Source of the DNA: Selaginella tamariscina
Taxonomy: Eukaryota > Streptophyta > Lycopodiopsida > Selaginellales > Selaginellaceae
Assembly: GCA_003024785.1 (NCBI GenBank)
Contig: PUQB01000323.1
Span: 124,001 to 188,000 of the forward strand
Direction of reading: 5' to 3'
Length of the DNA stretch: 64,000 nt
Position 1 is the stretch's first letter. Each line of letters starts with the position of its first letter. Shown here in pieces: positions 10,926 through 22,018 of the stretch. A program made the position numbers and the translations under genes. The notes below the pieces were generated by a model. It was given only the letters and a program-made list of their open reading frames with translations. It had not been told where the DNA came from and searched no databases.

Positions 10926-11889
10926 ATAATTTATACATATATTAATTTTAATAATTTCTTTATGGTGGATGTTAATAAAATTTTATTAAATAAGTATAAG
11001 CAATGAAAGTATGTTAATTAGCATATTCTTTATGTAATTATTATGTTTGCACACACATTAGTCTTTATAAGATGCAATTATAAAGAAATTGTTAATAGAT
11101 ATAAATTTTAGTTTATCAAGCTTATTAAATTGTAATTTTATTAAATATTTTTTGAAGAATTTATTTGAACATGTCATGTAATATTCTTCATTTTATACAT
11201 AATAGCATAATTCTTATTAAACCATTAAATTATGTATGCAAATGTGTATTTTAAATAATAAACAGCTATATGTATCTTATGATTTGTAACAAAGACTTAA
11301 TGAAATATAATTATTTTAATTTCATTAATTTGATATTAATGTTTTCTTAAGATTTATAAAACACTTTATTTAAGTTTCCATTGCATATGGTAAATATTAT
11401 AATTACAAGTAGAAATGAAATATATGTTAAAACCAACATACCCAATTAATTCAATCACTAAAAAGGTATTAGTTTATGAAATGGATAAAAAATATAAAAT
11501 TAAAGTCAGTATTTTAAAGTATGGTTGTTTATAATATTTTTTATCTTTGTTTTTTTATATGGAATTGTTTTATTTAGAATATCTTCTCATCAACTTTTAT
11601 ATTTAAATAAACATATTAATGTAAATACATAAACAACTCACAAAAGAGTTTATTTTGTGTATAAATTTTTTATTAATTGTTATAGTTTTTATACATCTTA
11701 ATAATTTCTTTTTACAATCCATTTTTGTATATTTATTCATATAATGTATGTCTTTACACAATTAAGTCATCGTTATTTGAATTAACTTTTTAAAAATACC
11801 TCATTATTTACAAATAAAAATTACATCTTTAAAATATAAAGAATAATTATAAGGTGTTATTATTTATATAAGTTATAGGGGGATTTGTA

Positions 11890-12150
11890 AGATAAATATA
11901 TGGCATTAACCATAAAAAGAATATTTTTAATATCATATTGTTGAGTATATATAAGCGTATATGTGAAAATGCATATAATTATGAACATGTATTGACATGC
12001 ATAACATGCTTCTTTTTAAGTAACACATGGCAAATGAGTGTTTTTCATTATAGTAAAACATTTAAAATACATCTTAAAATTGTTCTTTGAATTTTAATTT
12101 ATTAAAAAGATAATACCTTCTTTTTCTTATAAATGAATGAATTAAATAAG
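11890..12150 (-). repeat. Dispersed repeat, copy C (inverted)
   Basis: The reverse complement matches copies A and B: AAGAAAAAGAAGGTATTATC, TGTATTTTAAATGTTTT, TTACTTAAAAAGAAGCATGT and ATTCTTTTTATGGTTAA in the same order. Being inverted relative to the other two, it argues for a transposed element. Confidence 0.65.
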
Positions 12151-13273
12151 TATAATTGTAAGTTAAAACAAGGCACGAGCCACAACCACAAAATCAATTT
12201 ACCTGTGTAACTAATAGAGATGTACAGTATTAACTCACACATGAGTAAGATAATTTAAGTATTTCATTAAGTTTTAACAGTGAATGTATTGAACATACAC
12301 ATAGTTCCATAAATTTTACGTGATTGAACAGTTCCATATATGTAGATATAGATAGAGATGTGTGTGTGTACGCGTGCGTGTGAGAGAGAGGAGAGGATAT
12401 ATAAAGTATATTTTGTGGGGGTCATATGCATATAGTCCTATAATACCGATGGATTTTATATATTTAAAACAACTCTATAAAAATGGCATAAAGATCTCAT
12501 ATGTTTATATATAATCAATTTATTTCTAGCAATGTAAATATATTATTCATATATATCATTTTATTTTTAAAGTCGAGTATCTCCTAGTTATTGCTTTTAA
12601 ATCTTAATAATTAAAATTAATTAAATTTGGCTACATTATCGTATGCAAAAAACTTAATTTATATTAGTCTTAGTTTTGAATACTAAAAGATGTTTAATAT
12701 GTTGTTGCACATGCAACTTATTTCACTGGTGAGTAATAATAACAATATAATATATATAAATATATTGGAACTTATATTCAATAATATTGAATAATCTATA
12801 TATATTATTAGGAACTTCTGTATATAATGTACTTATACTGACTTTGTCCTGCATCTAACTTTTGGATTATTACAATAAATCGATAAAATGTAAATTAGGA
12901 TTCACCAACAAGCAATTACTTAGGGAGTTATTTGATGCTATAAGTAAACTATTAATGATGTGAATAATTTATATTAATATTGTATTTATATATGTAATCA
13001 AAATAAATGTTTTAGTATAGTAACGTCATAACTATTTAACTACCTTATATTTATGTATCTAGAAATATAAGGATATAATAGGACAAATAAATAAGTAGTT
13101 GATTCGTAAAAAAACTTATTATTTTATATAATAATAGATGCAACTTAAATATTTATTTAGGAGGTGATGTTTGTAAAGCAATTCATATTTTAAAATATTA
13201 TGTGTTTTATTTTGATTATATTATGTATATATAGTGAATTAATAATTTAACATCAACCAAGTAAAGAGTTAAC

Positions 13274-13335
13274 TAATGTTATCTCACATATCATTCACAA
13301 AATTAGATATGTGAATGATATGTGACATAACATTA
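13274..13335. repeat. 26-bp near-perfect inverted repeat (stem-loop)
   Basis: The left arm at 13274-13299 pairs with the right arm at 13310-13335 over 26 bp with one mismatch, around a 10-nt loop. Arm core: CACATATCATTCACA / TGTGAATGATATGTG. Confidence 0.9.
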
Positions 13336-13799
13336 TACTCGTCCTCGTGAAAGTCGTGAATACAAGATTTTATCACAAGTCTTAAATATAAGATTCTAAA
13401 TAAGTCTAATTTTAAATAAAGATTTTTAAAATATATTAACATAAATAATTAAGATTTTTAATTTTATTTATTTTATATTAGAAAAAATTATATAATTAAA
13501 AAACTTATGATTCTAATTTATATTTATTTTATTTTATAAGTTTAAAGTTTAAATTAATAACACATGGTACAGTGACGTGTTCACACGAGGCCCATGCGCC
13601 TCTTACCCCTCTCTTATTATTCTTTTGTTTGATAAAGTGTCAACAAGATTATTCAAAGGGAATTAATAAGACCCAACACGTGTACATATTATTGGTTATA
13701 TTGTGTTTATATAAACATTTATAGCTTTGGCTGTATTCGGTGTACATGAAGACTTCGAATCAAGATATCAAACTATATCAAACGAAAGTAAATATTTTA

Positions 13800-14570
13800 A
13801 ATTTATTATTATTTTGAAGCTGTAATATGGCGGTACAAGTGTCTCCCCGTCACACAGTGCCAGGTTATCCAAGTGCTCCTCAAAGCCAGCAACGATGAAT
13901 CCGGGTTTACTCTCCTGTTTCCTCTCTGGCGGATCGAGGAGTCCCCGTCTATGCTTTTTCGCCGTGACTTTTCGTTCGCTACCCGTTGTTCTTCGCCGGT
14001 CTGCCCCTGCGTTTCCGCCACAACAAAGGAGAACACTTGTGAGGAGACGCCGGAGCAGCCCACTGGTGCCGGAGCTTCCACCGCGGGACAGACGCTTATG
14101 CAGGCCGTGCAACCGTGCAAGCAGAAACCAATGAAGAGCTGCCAGACTTGGATGCAACCCGACGGCTAGATCTCAATGTCGACCAAAGAAGGTGGGCTCA
14201 CAACTTCCCGTCGACTTTTGGCGAGGACGAAGGAATGACGCCGGGAGGGATGTCTTCCACGAAGACACCGTGCACTGGTGTTGGCCACTTACGTCCCACA
14301 CCAAGGCACCGCACACAACCAGGAGGCATCCGCGTCCAAGGCCGTCCAGATACACATGAGGTCCCCAGGAGTTTGAATTTGAAGCGCGCAATCAAATCCA
14401 CGTCTGAGTGACCAAGTACCTCCAGTGGATAAGTTGGAAGCCGCTCAGAGGAAGGCGAAGGGTTACGAAGCCCAACAACATTGAACCTTCGTATTGAACC
14501 TTCGTGACCCTCAACTGAAGACTTGTTGCGGAACAAGGAGAAGGATCAGAAAGCCATCCTATTGCAGCAA
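13800..14570. other. GC-rich island with unassigned short ORFs
   Basis: About 770 bp of much higher GC sits inside AT-rich DNA. Both strands carry overlapping short frames, none of which has a recognised motif. One plus-strand frame ends TAGQTLMQAVQPCKQKP, and a frame-shifted continuation reads DLDATRRLDLNVDQRRW. It may be the remnant of a captured gene or transposon exon. No strand can be preferred. Confidence 0.35.
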
Positions 14571-15790
14571 CTTTAAAAATAGAATTGTAATATACTTACA
14601 CGGTTATAAATAAATTAATTATATATAAACACGTGAGATCTTTATGTCATTTTTATAAAGTTATTTTAAATATAAAATCCATTGGTATTATAGGACTATA
14701 TGCATATGAACTTTACAAAATGTACTTTATATATTCTTTCTTTTTTTTTCTCTCTCTCTCTCTATATATATACATACATACTTGTATGGAACTGTTCAAT
14801 CACATAAAATTTATAAAACTATGTGTATGTTCAATACATTCGCTGCTAAAACTCTGATAAACACTTAAATTATATTACTTATGTGTGAGCTATTTAATTC
14901 ATTTATTTATAAGAAAAAGAAGGTATTATCTTTTTAATAAATTAAAATTAAAAAAAAACATAACTTTAAGATGTATTTTAAATGTTTTGCTCCGTGTTAA
15001 TTAAAAGGAAGCATGTTATGCATGTTATGCATGTTAATAGTTATATATACGCACATACATTCTCAACAGTATGATCTTAAGAATATTCTTTTTATGGTTA
15101 AATGATATACTATCATATATATTAGAATATGCTCCTTATTCAAAAAATTCAATGATAATGGAACTTCCATATAAATATAAATATGATATCTTAAACAATA
15201 TACTCCATAGTAAAAGATTCATATCATACATTCAATTTCAATTCATAATGAAATGGTCTTTTATACTCTTTCTCTCTCTCTCGCACACACACACACACAC
15301 ACTTTTTACAATACTAAAGAATGTTATATGTAACATTAAATTCGATAGTTTAAATTTATGCATATCGTATATTTGTACCGGCACAAAGGTTTCTCTCTTT
15401 AAAGTAGATAAATTAGTTCTATAATTAGTATTTTATCACTAGTTCAATTAAAACTCATAATGAAGGATGCTCCTATTTGGACTCATAATGAGATGATTAT
15501 CTGACGAGTTTAAAATAGTGAAAATTTAAACAGTATATTAAACAATTTAGTCAGCATTTAAAGAATTAGCCTTGTTAGTTGTTACTCTGCTTTAAGTTAA
15601 AACTTATGTTTTTAATAACAATTAGCTCTATGTTTAAATAAAACTTTTGCTGTCATATATAGACAACAATACACTATATATTACGTTATATCACAGAGCT
15701 TATTATATTCAATAAAGAATGTTTTCTACTGTATGATCATCAACTTGTTAGCGGTTTCTTTATACACTGGAAGGAACTCTCCACGCTTTT

Positions 15791-15825
<35 letters not shown>

Positions 15826-16415
15826 TTTCTCTATATCTATCTATCTGTAGAAATGATAAGTATATATCGTGTCAAAACTACAAATTGTGCACTAATAGTT
15901 TATATTATCAAAGATTTAGAAGGTTAAATCAGCTACCACCTCACATACATACTAATTAACCCTCTATCGAGTTGCAGATATAATCGTATCGTGGTACATT
16001 AATGCGTGAAAAATATAACTTTAATGTGTTATATTATATATTTATAATATGTGTGTACATGTAAACAGACGTCATCTCCAGAGTATCACCCATTCTACAT
16101 AATGATTCTGTGTATGCTTCCATAAGAACAGAGTCCTTCCATAAAAACCTCTCATGTCAGAATCCCTCATGTTCTACAAAATACATTAGACATGTGAATA
16201 TATACATATACATACAACACATGCACGCATGTAGTGTGTATGCGCGTGCGTGCATCTGTATCTGTTGTTTATAAATGCGTAAGATGTTGATCATCTCAAT
16301 GATTATCTTCTAGAACCGGAATGGTGAAGCTTTCAGGATGCTCATATGACATCCACGCTTGTTAAGCCCAGCGGTGGATTAGTTTATACAAACAGAAATA
16401 TATACGAACGGTTGA
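14571..16415. other. AT-rich intergenic DNA with dispersed repeat copy B
   Basis: Contains the dispersed repeat at 14900-15235, (CA)n at 15285-15301, (TA)n at 15798-15821 and a GC-alternating run near 16240. No gene is recognised. Confidence 0.65.
14900..15235 (+). repeat. Dispersed repeat, copy B
   Basis: Same orientation and motif order as copy A, ending with AATATACTCCATAGTA, which is also in copy A. It sits about 1.2 kb upstream of the second F-box copy, mirroring copy A. Confidence 0.7.
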
Positions 16416-16486
16416 CTAGGATAAAGGTTAAATAATTTTTTTCATTATAAGTAGGGTTTTGGATCATGAAGGATTAGGGTTTCGCA

Positions 16487-17838
16487 ATGGGGATTGAAAC
16501 AAAATATGCAGTTTGGGTTTGGTGTTTCGCCGTTTGGAATTGAGTGATGTTTGCAAGCTACGTGCTACGTGCAAAGCATGGTACCGCACGTTCATAAAAT
16601 TGCAAAATATATGAAAGCAGACCCATGGATCATGTACACTTGTCCGGGGTGGCAGACCTTTTCGATTGCGGGTTGCGGGCGTGGCGACTTGAGAGGGAAT
16701 GCTCCTTGGTCACAAACAGTTGTGCCCTCGACCAATTACAGGAGTATAAGTGCAGTGACGTTGCACATTGGACAGATAGGATTTTAAATATGAGGACTGG
16801 CACAGCCGCTATGCATCCTACCAGTCCATCTGTTTACGTTGTCCCTTGGTAAGTTTCAGACTTCTTCTATTACGAGGTGTGCGGCACGTCCTCAGGTCTA
16901 GCAATGATTCTCTTTCCTCTGAAAGAAAGATTGTCCTGTCAACTCCACTGGTAATGAAGGGCAAGTTTAAATACTTCCCCAACCGATTATGTCAATTTGG
17001 GGAATCCTCCCCGTTTGAGCCGTGTGATGAGCCAGTATGTGTGGAGGAACATAAGAACCGCTTTTATGTATCGTTGTGAACCAGAACGATCTTTATAAGC
17101 AAGAGCCTGATGTTTACTTGGATGTTGTGGAGGTGTACGACTCACGCACAGGTTCATGGAGGGAAGGCGAGGGTATTTATTTGGGACAAATGTACAATCC
17201 TTGTACACAGTTTAAGCTTGGTGAGTTTTTGATGCTCAACAGGGACAGGAGCGTGTTGCTACCTACGATGTTGAACAGGATAGTTGGAGAGAGTACGAGT
17301 TTTACAGCTTACTTCCAAAACTAGATAATGAAGAGTTAGATCACTATGTGCTCAAGGTTAAGAAGTATGTGATACTAAGCTGCTAGTTGTGACGGCGGTG
17401 ACGGTGGTTGTGGAAGAGATGTACTGTGTGCAAGGGGATCTCTCTGTTTGGATCATTGAGGTTGGCTCAACACCGCTGCAGTTGTTCAATCTGGATGGGA
17501 AGGAAATGGCAAGGCAAGGTTGCACGGTAGACGATATGAAGGTCTTCGTTGCGGGAGGCTGTGTTGTAATAGGCTTTTACTCACGAGTCCATCTTCCGGA
17601 CATTGTCTACGATTTTGAACTGAGACGTTTGTATTCTTGTGTTAACTCCGACTGCAGAAGGCTAACAATGAGAACAGTAGTTAGGCCTTGTATGTACGTT
17701 GGAGGAAACAAGTATTGCCATCCCATTTGTGAAGCAACCAGCCCTGTGGAAGATCTTCGCAAGCGCAAGAGACAGGAAAAACTATTGGAAAGGGAGAAGA
17801 AACTCAGGAGAATACTCCACATGAAGAATATATATTAA
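16487..17838 (+). pseudogene. F-box-like gene, duplicated copy B (multiply frameshifted)
   Basis: Nearly the same nucleotide sequence as 4292-5658, including the leader and the ATG at 16487. It carries many more single-base losses, for example in the F-box-like segment (GGTACCGCACGTTC lacks about 9 bp of copy A), near 16790, 16905, 16985, 17070, 17190, 17260 and 17375. No frame exceeds about 150 codons; the longest covers the last third, from 17389 to TAA 17836-17838, ending in the same basic tail. Either this copy is decaying while copy A is functional, or the duplicate was poorly corrected during assembly. All changes are small indels and substitutions are few, which fits assembly error as well as recent duplication. 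The copies diverge a little after 17840. Confidence 0.65.
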
Positions 17839-17953
17839 AAGGATAGACCATGATGCATATATGTTAGTAAAATGTATTCAAACGTTTCTTTAAAGTATTT
17901 ATGAATATTAAAGGAGTATCGTAAAAATATTACAGCAGGACTTAACAGGCGAA

Positions 17954-17978
17954 GGAGCCATTCGCACCTGCTCTTTAT
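17954..17978 (+). repeat. Left terminal inverted repeat
   Basis: Starts GGAGCCATTCGCACCTGC and pairs with 19985-20009 at 24 of 25 bp. The preceding GAA is the target duplication. Confidence 0.9.
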
Positions 17979-18461
17979 TCTTGAAATGTTAAATTTAAGT
18001 GATGAATACATTCGCACTATGTTTTAAAATAAAGTAAATTACTTTACATTAAAATTTAGGATATTTTTTTAAAACATTTTGATTCGCACATAGTGCTAAC
18101 TTTAACACAATGTTTTCACTTTTTAAAACATTCAACCGATTTTAAAAGATGGGGGGGTTCTTTTAAACTTAAAATATTTTTAAAAGGAATCGAGATTCCA
18201 CAAAGATTCCAGCGCCTGATTAGGGCGCTTCAGTTTTTGCTGCGAGCTGCCGTGAGCTCAGGCATTTTATGGCGGGGGAGCCGACAGCAGTCATCGCCCT
18301 AGGGTTAGATCCTGTTGGGGATTGGAGGAGCAGCTGATTTTGGGAAGGAGGAGCAGCCGATTTTGGGGAAGGAGGAGCTGTAGGGTTTGACGAGGAGATG
18401 GTGCGGGTTCGGGGCAGTGGCATCCAGTGAGGAGGTGCTGCTCGTGGAGTGAGGAGCAACC

Positions 18462-19672
18462 GTGGTGGAGGAGCATCCAGGGCTGGAGGACGAGCACCAG
18501 GCCCAGCTGTTGCTCGAGGAGGCAGGCCGCCTCGAGGCCGAGGCCGTGGAGATGTCGATCTCTCGAATCTTGGCCTCAATCAGGGCGGACTTGGAGCTGG
18601 AGCGCGGGGAGCTGAGCGAGCACGGGAGCTGGAGCACAGGAGCTATAGCACAGGGAGCTGGAGCCTCTCCCCCAACGGCTTCTAGAACTCGATTGTTCTC
18701 TGATTTTCTTCTACGACAACTAACGAGGTAAGCTTCAAACCAAGTTTAGCTCAGATTCTAGGAGAGTGGTTTCGGGTTTAGGGTGGCGAAGTAGGTGACT
18801 TGGAGCAGGAGCAGTCACCAGGACAGCAGTACATGCAGTTCTGGTTTCATAACTTGGAGGAGCAGGACGACGTTGCCGTTGAACAGGAGGTGGAAGAAGA
18901 TGATCGGGGTGATGAAGAGGAGGCGATGACGACGAGGAAGGGGAGGCAGGTGTTCATGTCGCGAAGAAAATGAGGAAGAAACGTGGGAAAAATTGGGGGA
19001 TGATGAGACGGCTTCCCTCATTGACTTCAAACGGGAAGATCACCTTGGAAAGATCGGGGCAATGCGGGGCAGCAAGGAGATGACGTTGACAGCAACCGAT
19101 CGCTGGAAGAGGATTGCAAAGAAGATGGTTGCTGCATGCAGCGGGACTGGAAGGCTTGCCGGACTCGCTGGAACAACCTTTGCAACGACTACAAGTGTGT
19201 TTGCGATTTCCAGAGGAAAACTGGAAACCCCGACTACTTTAGCTTGAGCCACGAGGATGCGAAGCGACTTATGCCGGTGAAGCTGAACTTGAAGGTGTTC
19301 CCAGTCGAGTACTTCAACATCATGGATGAATTCCTAGAAGCAGGCATCGACATCTCCAACATTTCTGAAAATGAAATTCAAATGCTTGAATCAAAAATAA
19401 GGATCAAGCCGAAGTACTTGTCGAACATTATCAAAAGTTGTTGCATCTTGCACAACTTCTTGATTGATGTTGGTGAAATAAACATTAATGCCGAGATCAA
19501 AGCATGGGAGAAACACATTTAAGCCTTGAAGGAAGCAGAGATTTTGAAGATTAGGGATTCTATTGTGGCTGAGGGAGAACCACAGGAAGACTTGCGTGGG
19601 CTGGAGGATGCACAGGAGGTCCGAAACAACCTAACCGACTTCTTATGTTTGCGACATCGTAGAACTGCGTGA
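18462..19672 (+). pseudogene. Transposon ORF: trihelix/SANT-like DNA-binding domain joined to a Harbinger (DDE_4) C-terminal tail
   Basis: A GC-rich first part (18462-18727, ending at ACGAG|GTAAGC) is followed after a short intron by an acidic segment (FHNLEEQDDVAVEQEVEEDD, RGDEEEA). Then comes a trihelix-like domain: DDETASLIDFKREDH, TATDRWKRIAKKMV, RDWKACRTRWNNLCNDYK, and TGNPDYFSLSHEDAKR with DEFLEAG. Immediately after it, LSNIIKSCCILHNFLIDVGE is the characteristic end of Harbinger-type DDE transposases, continued past an in-frame TAA (19520-19522) by EVRNNLTDFLCLRHRR to TGA at 19670-19672. Frames change near 18975, 19000 and 19136. I infer that the two PIF/Harbinger proteins were merged by an internal deletion that removed the DDE catalytic core. 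Family assignment rests on motif memory only. Confidence 0.65.
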
Positions 19673-19984
19673 TTACTATGTTCAAGTTTAATATTTGAAA
19701 TTTGAAATTTGAAATTGAAATTAAGGTTAGCATTTTGAATTTGATTTGAATTAAAATTTTAAAATATTTTAAAACATGTTCAAATGTTATTTTGAAGACA
19801 TTTTAAAGTAAGTCAAGTGCGAAGTCACTAGTGTTTTACATTAAATTTTTATCACAAAAACTTATGCAGGTGGGAATGAAAGTGTTTTAAAATGCATTCT
19901 TTAAAGCTTCAATAAACCTAAAAACTACTGAAGTGCGAATGCAATAATCACAAAAATTAAATACACGTTTTAAAATATTTTTAT

Positions 19985-20009
19985 ATAAAGCGCAGGTGCG
20001 AATGGCTCC
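19985..20009 (-). repeat. Right terminal inverted repeat
   Basis: Ends GCAGGTGCGAATGGCTCC, the reverse complement of the left end, followed by target duplication GAA at 20010-20012. Confidence 0.9.
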
Positions 20010-20294
20010 GAACTCACCAGATAAGTTTATGCCTACGTGTTTAATTTTTTAGAACACACACCAATTGCACAATCAATTCAGTCATTGCAGCGTGGAGCAG
20101 AGCAATGCTCTGTGCGCTATGATCTAAAGATTTTGGATTGCATCACTTTGATTTAAAGAAGCACAGGATTGACTCAAATCAAATACTAACACATAAATCT
20201 GAGTGCACTTTAAACTTTAAAGTTTAAAGCTCTGCATATCCTTATCCAACTTCATAGATAGATACCATTGGGCTTTCTGCATATCCCAACGAAA

Positions 20295-20655
20295 ACATTT
20301 GAAAACTTGGTGTGTAAGTCGTATTGTGGGAGAGGTAATTCACACCTCAATTAATGGATTCAACAAATTCTACTTATATATGAGTCTCGGATACTCTCCT
20401 ATTTCTTGTGCATTGTCCTGTTTGTGGCTGCATACGATTCTACTCACTAACATGTAATGCGCTCGTGCCTGTTTTTTTGTGTGCGTGCAACACTTTCTTT
20501 GTAGCTGTACTATTTCATTTATTAAATCAAATCCAATTATTCATGTTCATTTGGCATATCAAACACGAGAAATGCCAACAGATTGTACATATCAGGAGTC
20601 TCACTCTCCTTCCAGTCCTCCAACAACTGGCCTGCAATTCTTCTTCGTCGAGGCA
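20295..20655. repeat. Duplicated segment, copy B (truncated)
   Basis: Matches 8120-8509 with small changes, then breaks into an (ATTTTAAGAC)n run at 20653-20690. The minus-strand hypothetical gene present in copy A is therefore cut off here after its last codons. Confidence 0.8.
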
Positions 20656-21509
20656 TTTTAAGACATTTTAAGACATTTTAAGACATTTTCTTTCGGGACG
20701 TATATGTTATATATCTTAAATATCTTTTAAATTTAAGATATCTTTTAGACATTTTAAGACATTTAAGATATTTTCTTATCAATTGTAAATGTCTTAAAAT
20801 AAATAAATTTAAGAATGAAGAAATTAATAATTAAAATAATATTTATTCTTTTGAAATTATGTTTAAAACATATTTTAAAATTTATTATTATATATTAATA
20901 AATATTCTTGAATATATTCTATTGTAAATATTTTGAAGGTTTATTTATTTACCCATCATCTTAAAGAAAAAATAAAACAATAACTATTCTTAAACATTAT
21001 TCTTATATTTTAAAACATTCTTATTTTTAAAACATTAATTTAAGTATTGCATGTTAATGCATTTCTTTCACTAAATAAAGGTTGTAATATTAAATAAGAT
21101 GTCATAAAAATTACTTGAAAGTTTAACTAATTAAAATTGTATATACATATAAACTGAGTGAATTTCGGTTCGAGTTCGAATCCCGGCATCCCATACAATT
21201 TGCTTAGGGTTCATTGTGGCAGATTAGGTCAAGAAATGTATGCTTCTTCCAAGGCAGAGATCGTGTCTGCCAAGAGATTAAATCCGGACATCCAAATTCT
21301 ACGCTGCTCACCTACAAGCGAAGGAGATCTAAGGAAAATCAGGTGAAAAAATAGGTTTATTCCTAATCACACATATATGTATGTGTGTGTACTGTGTATG
21401 TAAACATAAACATTATCATGTATATGTTATGCACACGACAGTAGATTCGTGAAATATCTATTCAGTCATCGTTATATAAGACGATCTCAATAATTACATA
21501 CATTTATAC

Positions 21510-21544
<35 letters not shown>

Positions 21545-21626
21545 TATAAATTAGGGGTATACATTATATAATCGCACACACAATTTGTCAATGTAATACA
21601 TTGTATTTATATCTTTCCTATTACAG
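20656..21626. other. AT-rich DNA with a possible upstream exon of the DUF72 gene
   Basis: Contains the ATTTTAAGAC repeat, then AT-rich DNA. At 21158-21341 a moderately GC-richer open frame (IPYNLLRVHCGRLGQEMYAS and so on) ends at CAG|GTGAAAAAA, a plausible donor, so it could be a first exon of the next gene. A GAGTTCGAATCCCG string (tRNA T-arm or Pol III B-box-like) lies at 21168. A (CA)n tract is at 21512-21542. Confidence 0.4.
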
Positions 21627-21958
21627 TTAAGGAAGAGGTTAAGGAGAAACCATTACCAGAACCACTGTCTCTACTAAAAAATTCAAGGAACCATGGAAAA
21701 GGGTGCAGGCAGCTCAGAAAGGGCACGGCAATTTCAGAGTTGGAACTTCAGGATATATACAACCATTGGAAAGGCGTGGTGTATCCGAAAGAATATGCTC
21801 AGAAAGAATGGTTCCGTTTATATACTTACTTGTTTGACACCGTTGAGATTAACAACACGTTCTACCGTCTTCCTAAACCTGAGGTCTTCAAAGCTGGTAT
21901 GATCAGGCACCCTGACTTCTGTTATGCACTCAAATACAGCAGGTGTGTGCATGCGTGA

Positions 21959-22018
<60 letters not shown>

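Larger units (their letters stand above)
10926..13760. other. AT-rich desert
   Basis: No gene is seen. It contains the inverted dispersed repeat (11890-12150), a GT/GA microsatellite at 12360-12400 and the hairpin at 13274-13335. Confidence 0.65.
17954..20009 (+). mobile_element. DNA transposon with 25-bp TIRs and 3-bp target duplication (PIF/Harbinger-like, probably non-autonomous)
   Basis: The left terminus (17954-17978) and right terminus (19985-20009) are inverted repeats matching at 24 of 25 positions, starting GGAGCCATTCGCACCTGC. They are flanked by a 3-bp direct duplication GAA (17951-17953 and 20010-20012). Subterminal regions carry more copies of TGCGAAT or ATTCGCA (about 18010, 18082, 19932). 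Three-bp target duplications and a SANT/trihelix ORF beside a DDE-type ORF are known for PIF/Harbinger elements, although their usual target is TWA. At 2056 bp, with only a C-terminal transposase fragment, it should be non-autonomous. It interrupts copy B of the duplicated segment, so it arrived after the duplication or in that copy only. Confidence 0.85.

Noticed and set aside
21150-21200. tRNA 3' half (GAGTTCGAATCCCGGCATCCC)
   Set aside because: No matching 5' half, D-arm or anticodon arm upstream; only a B-box-like string.
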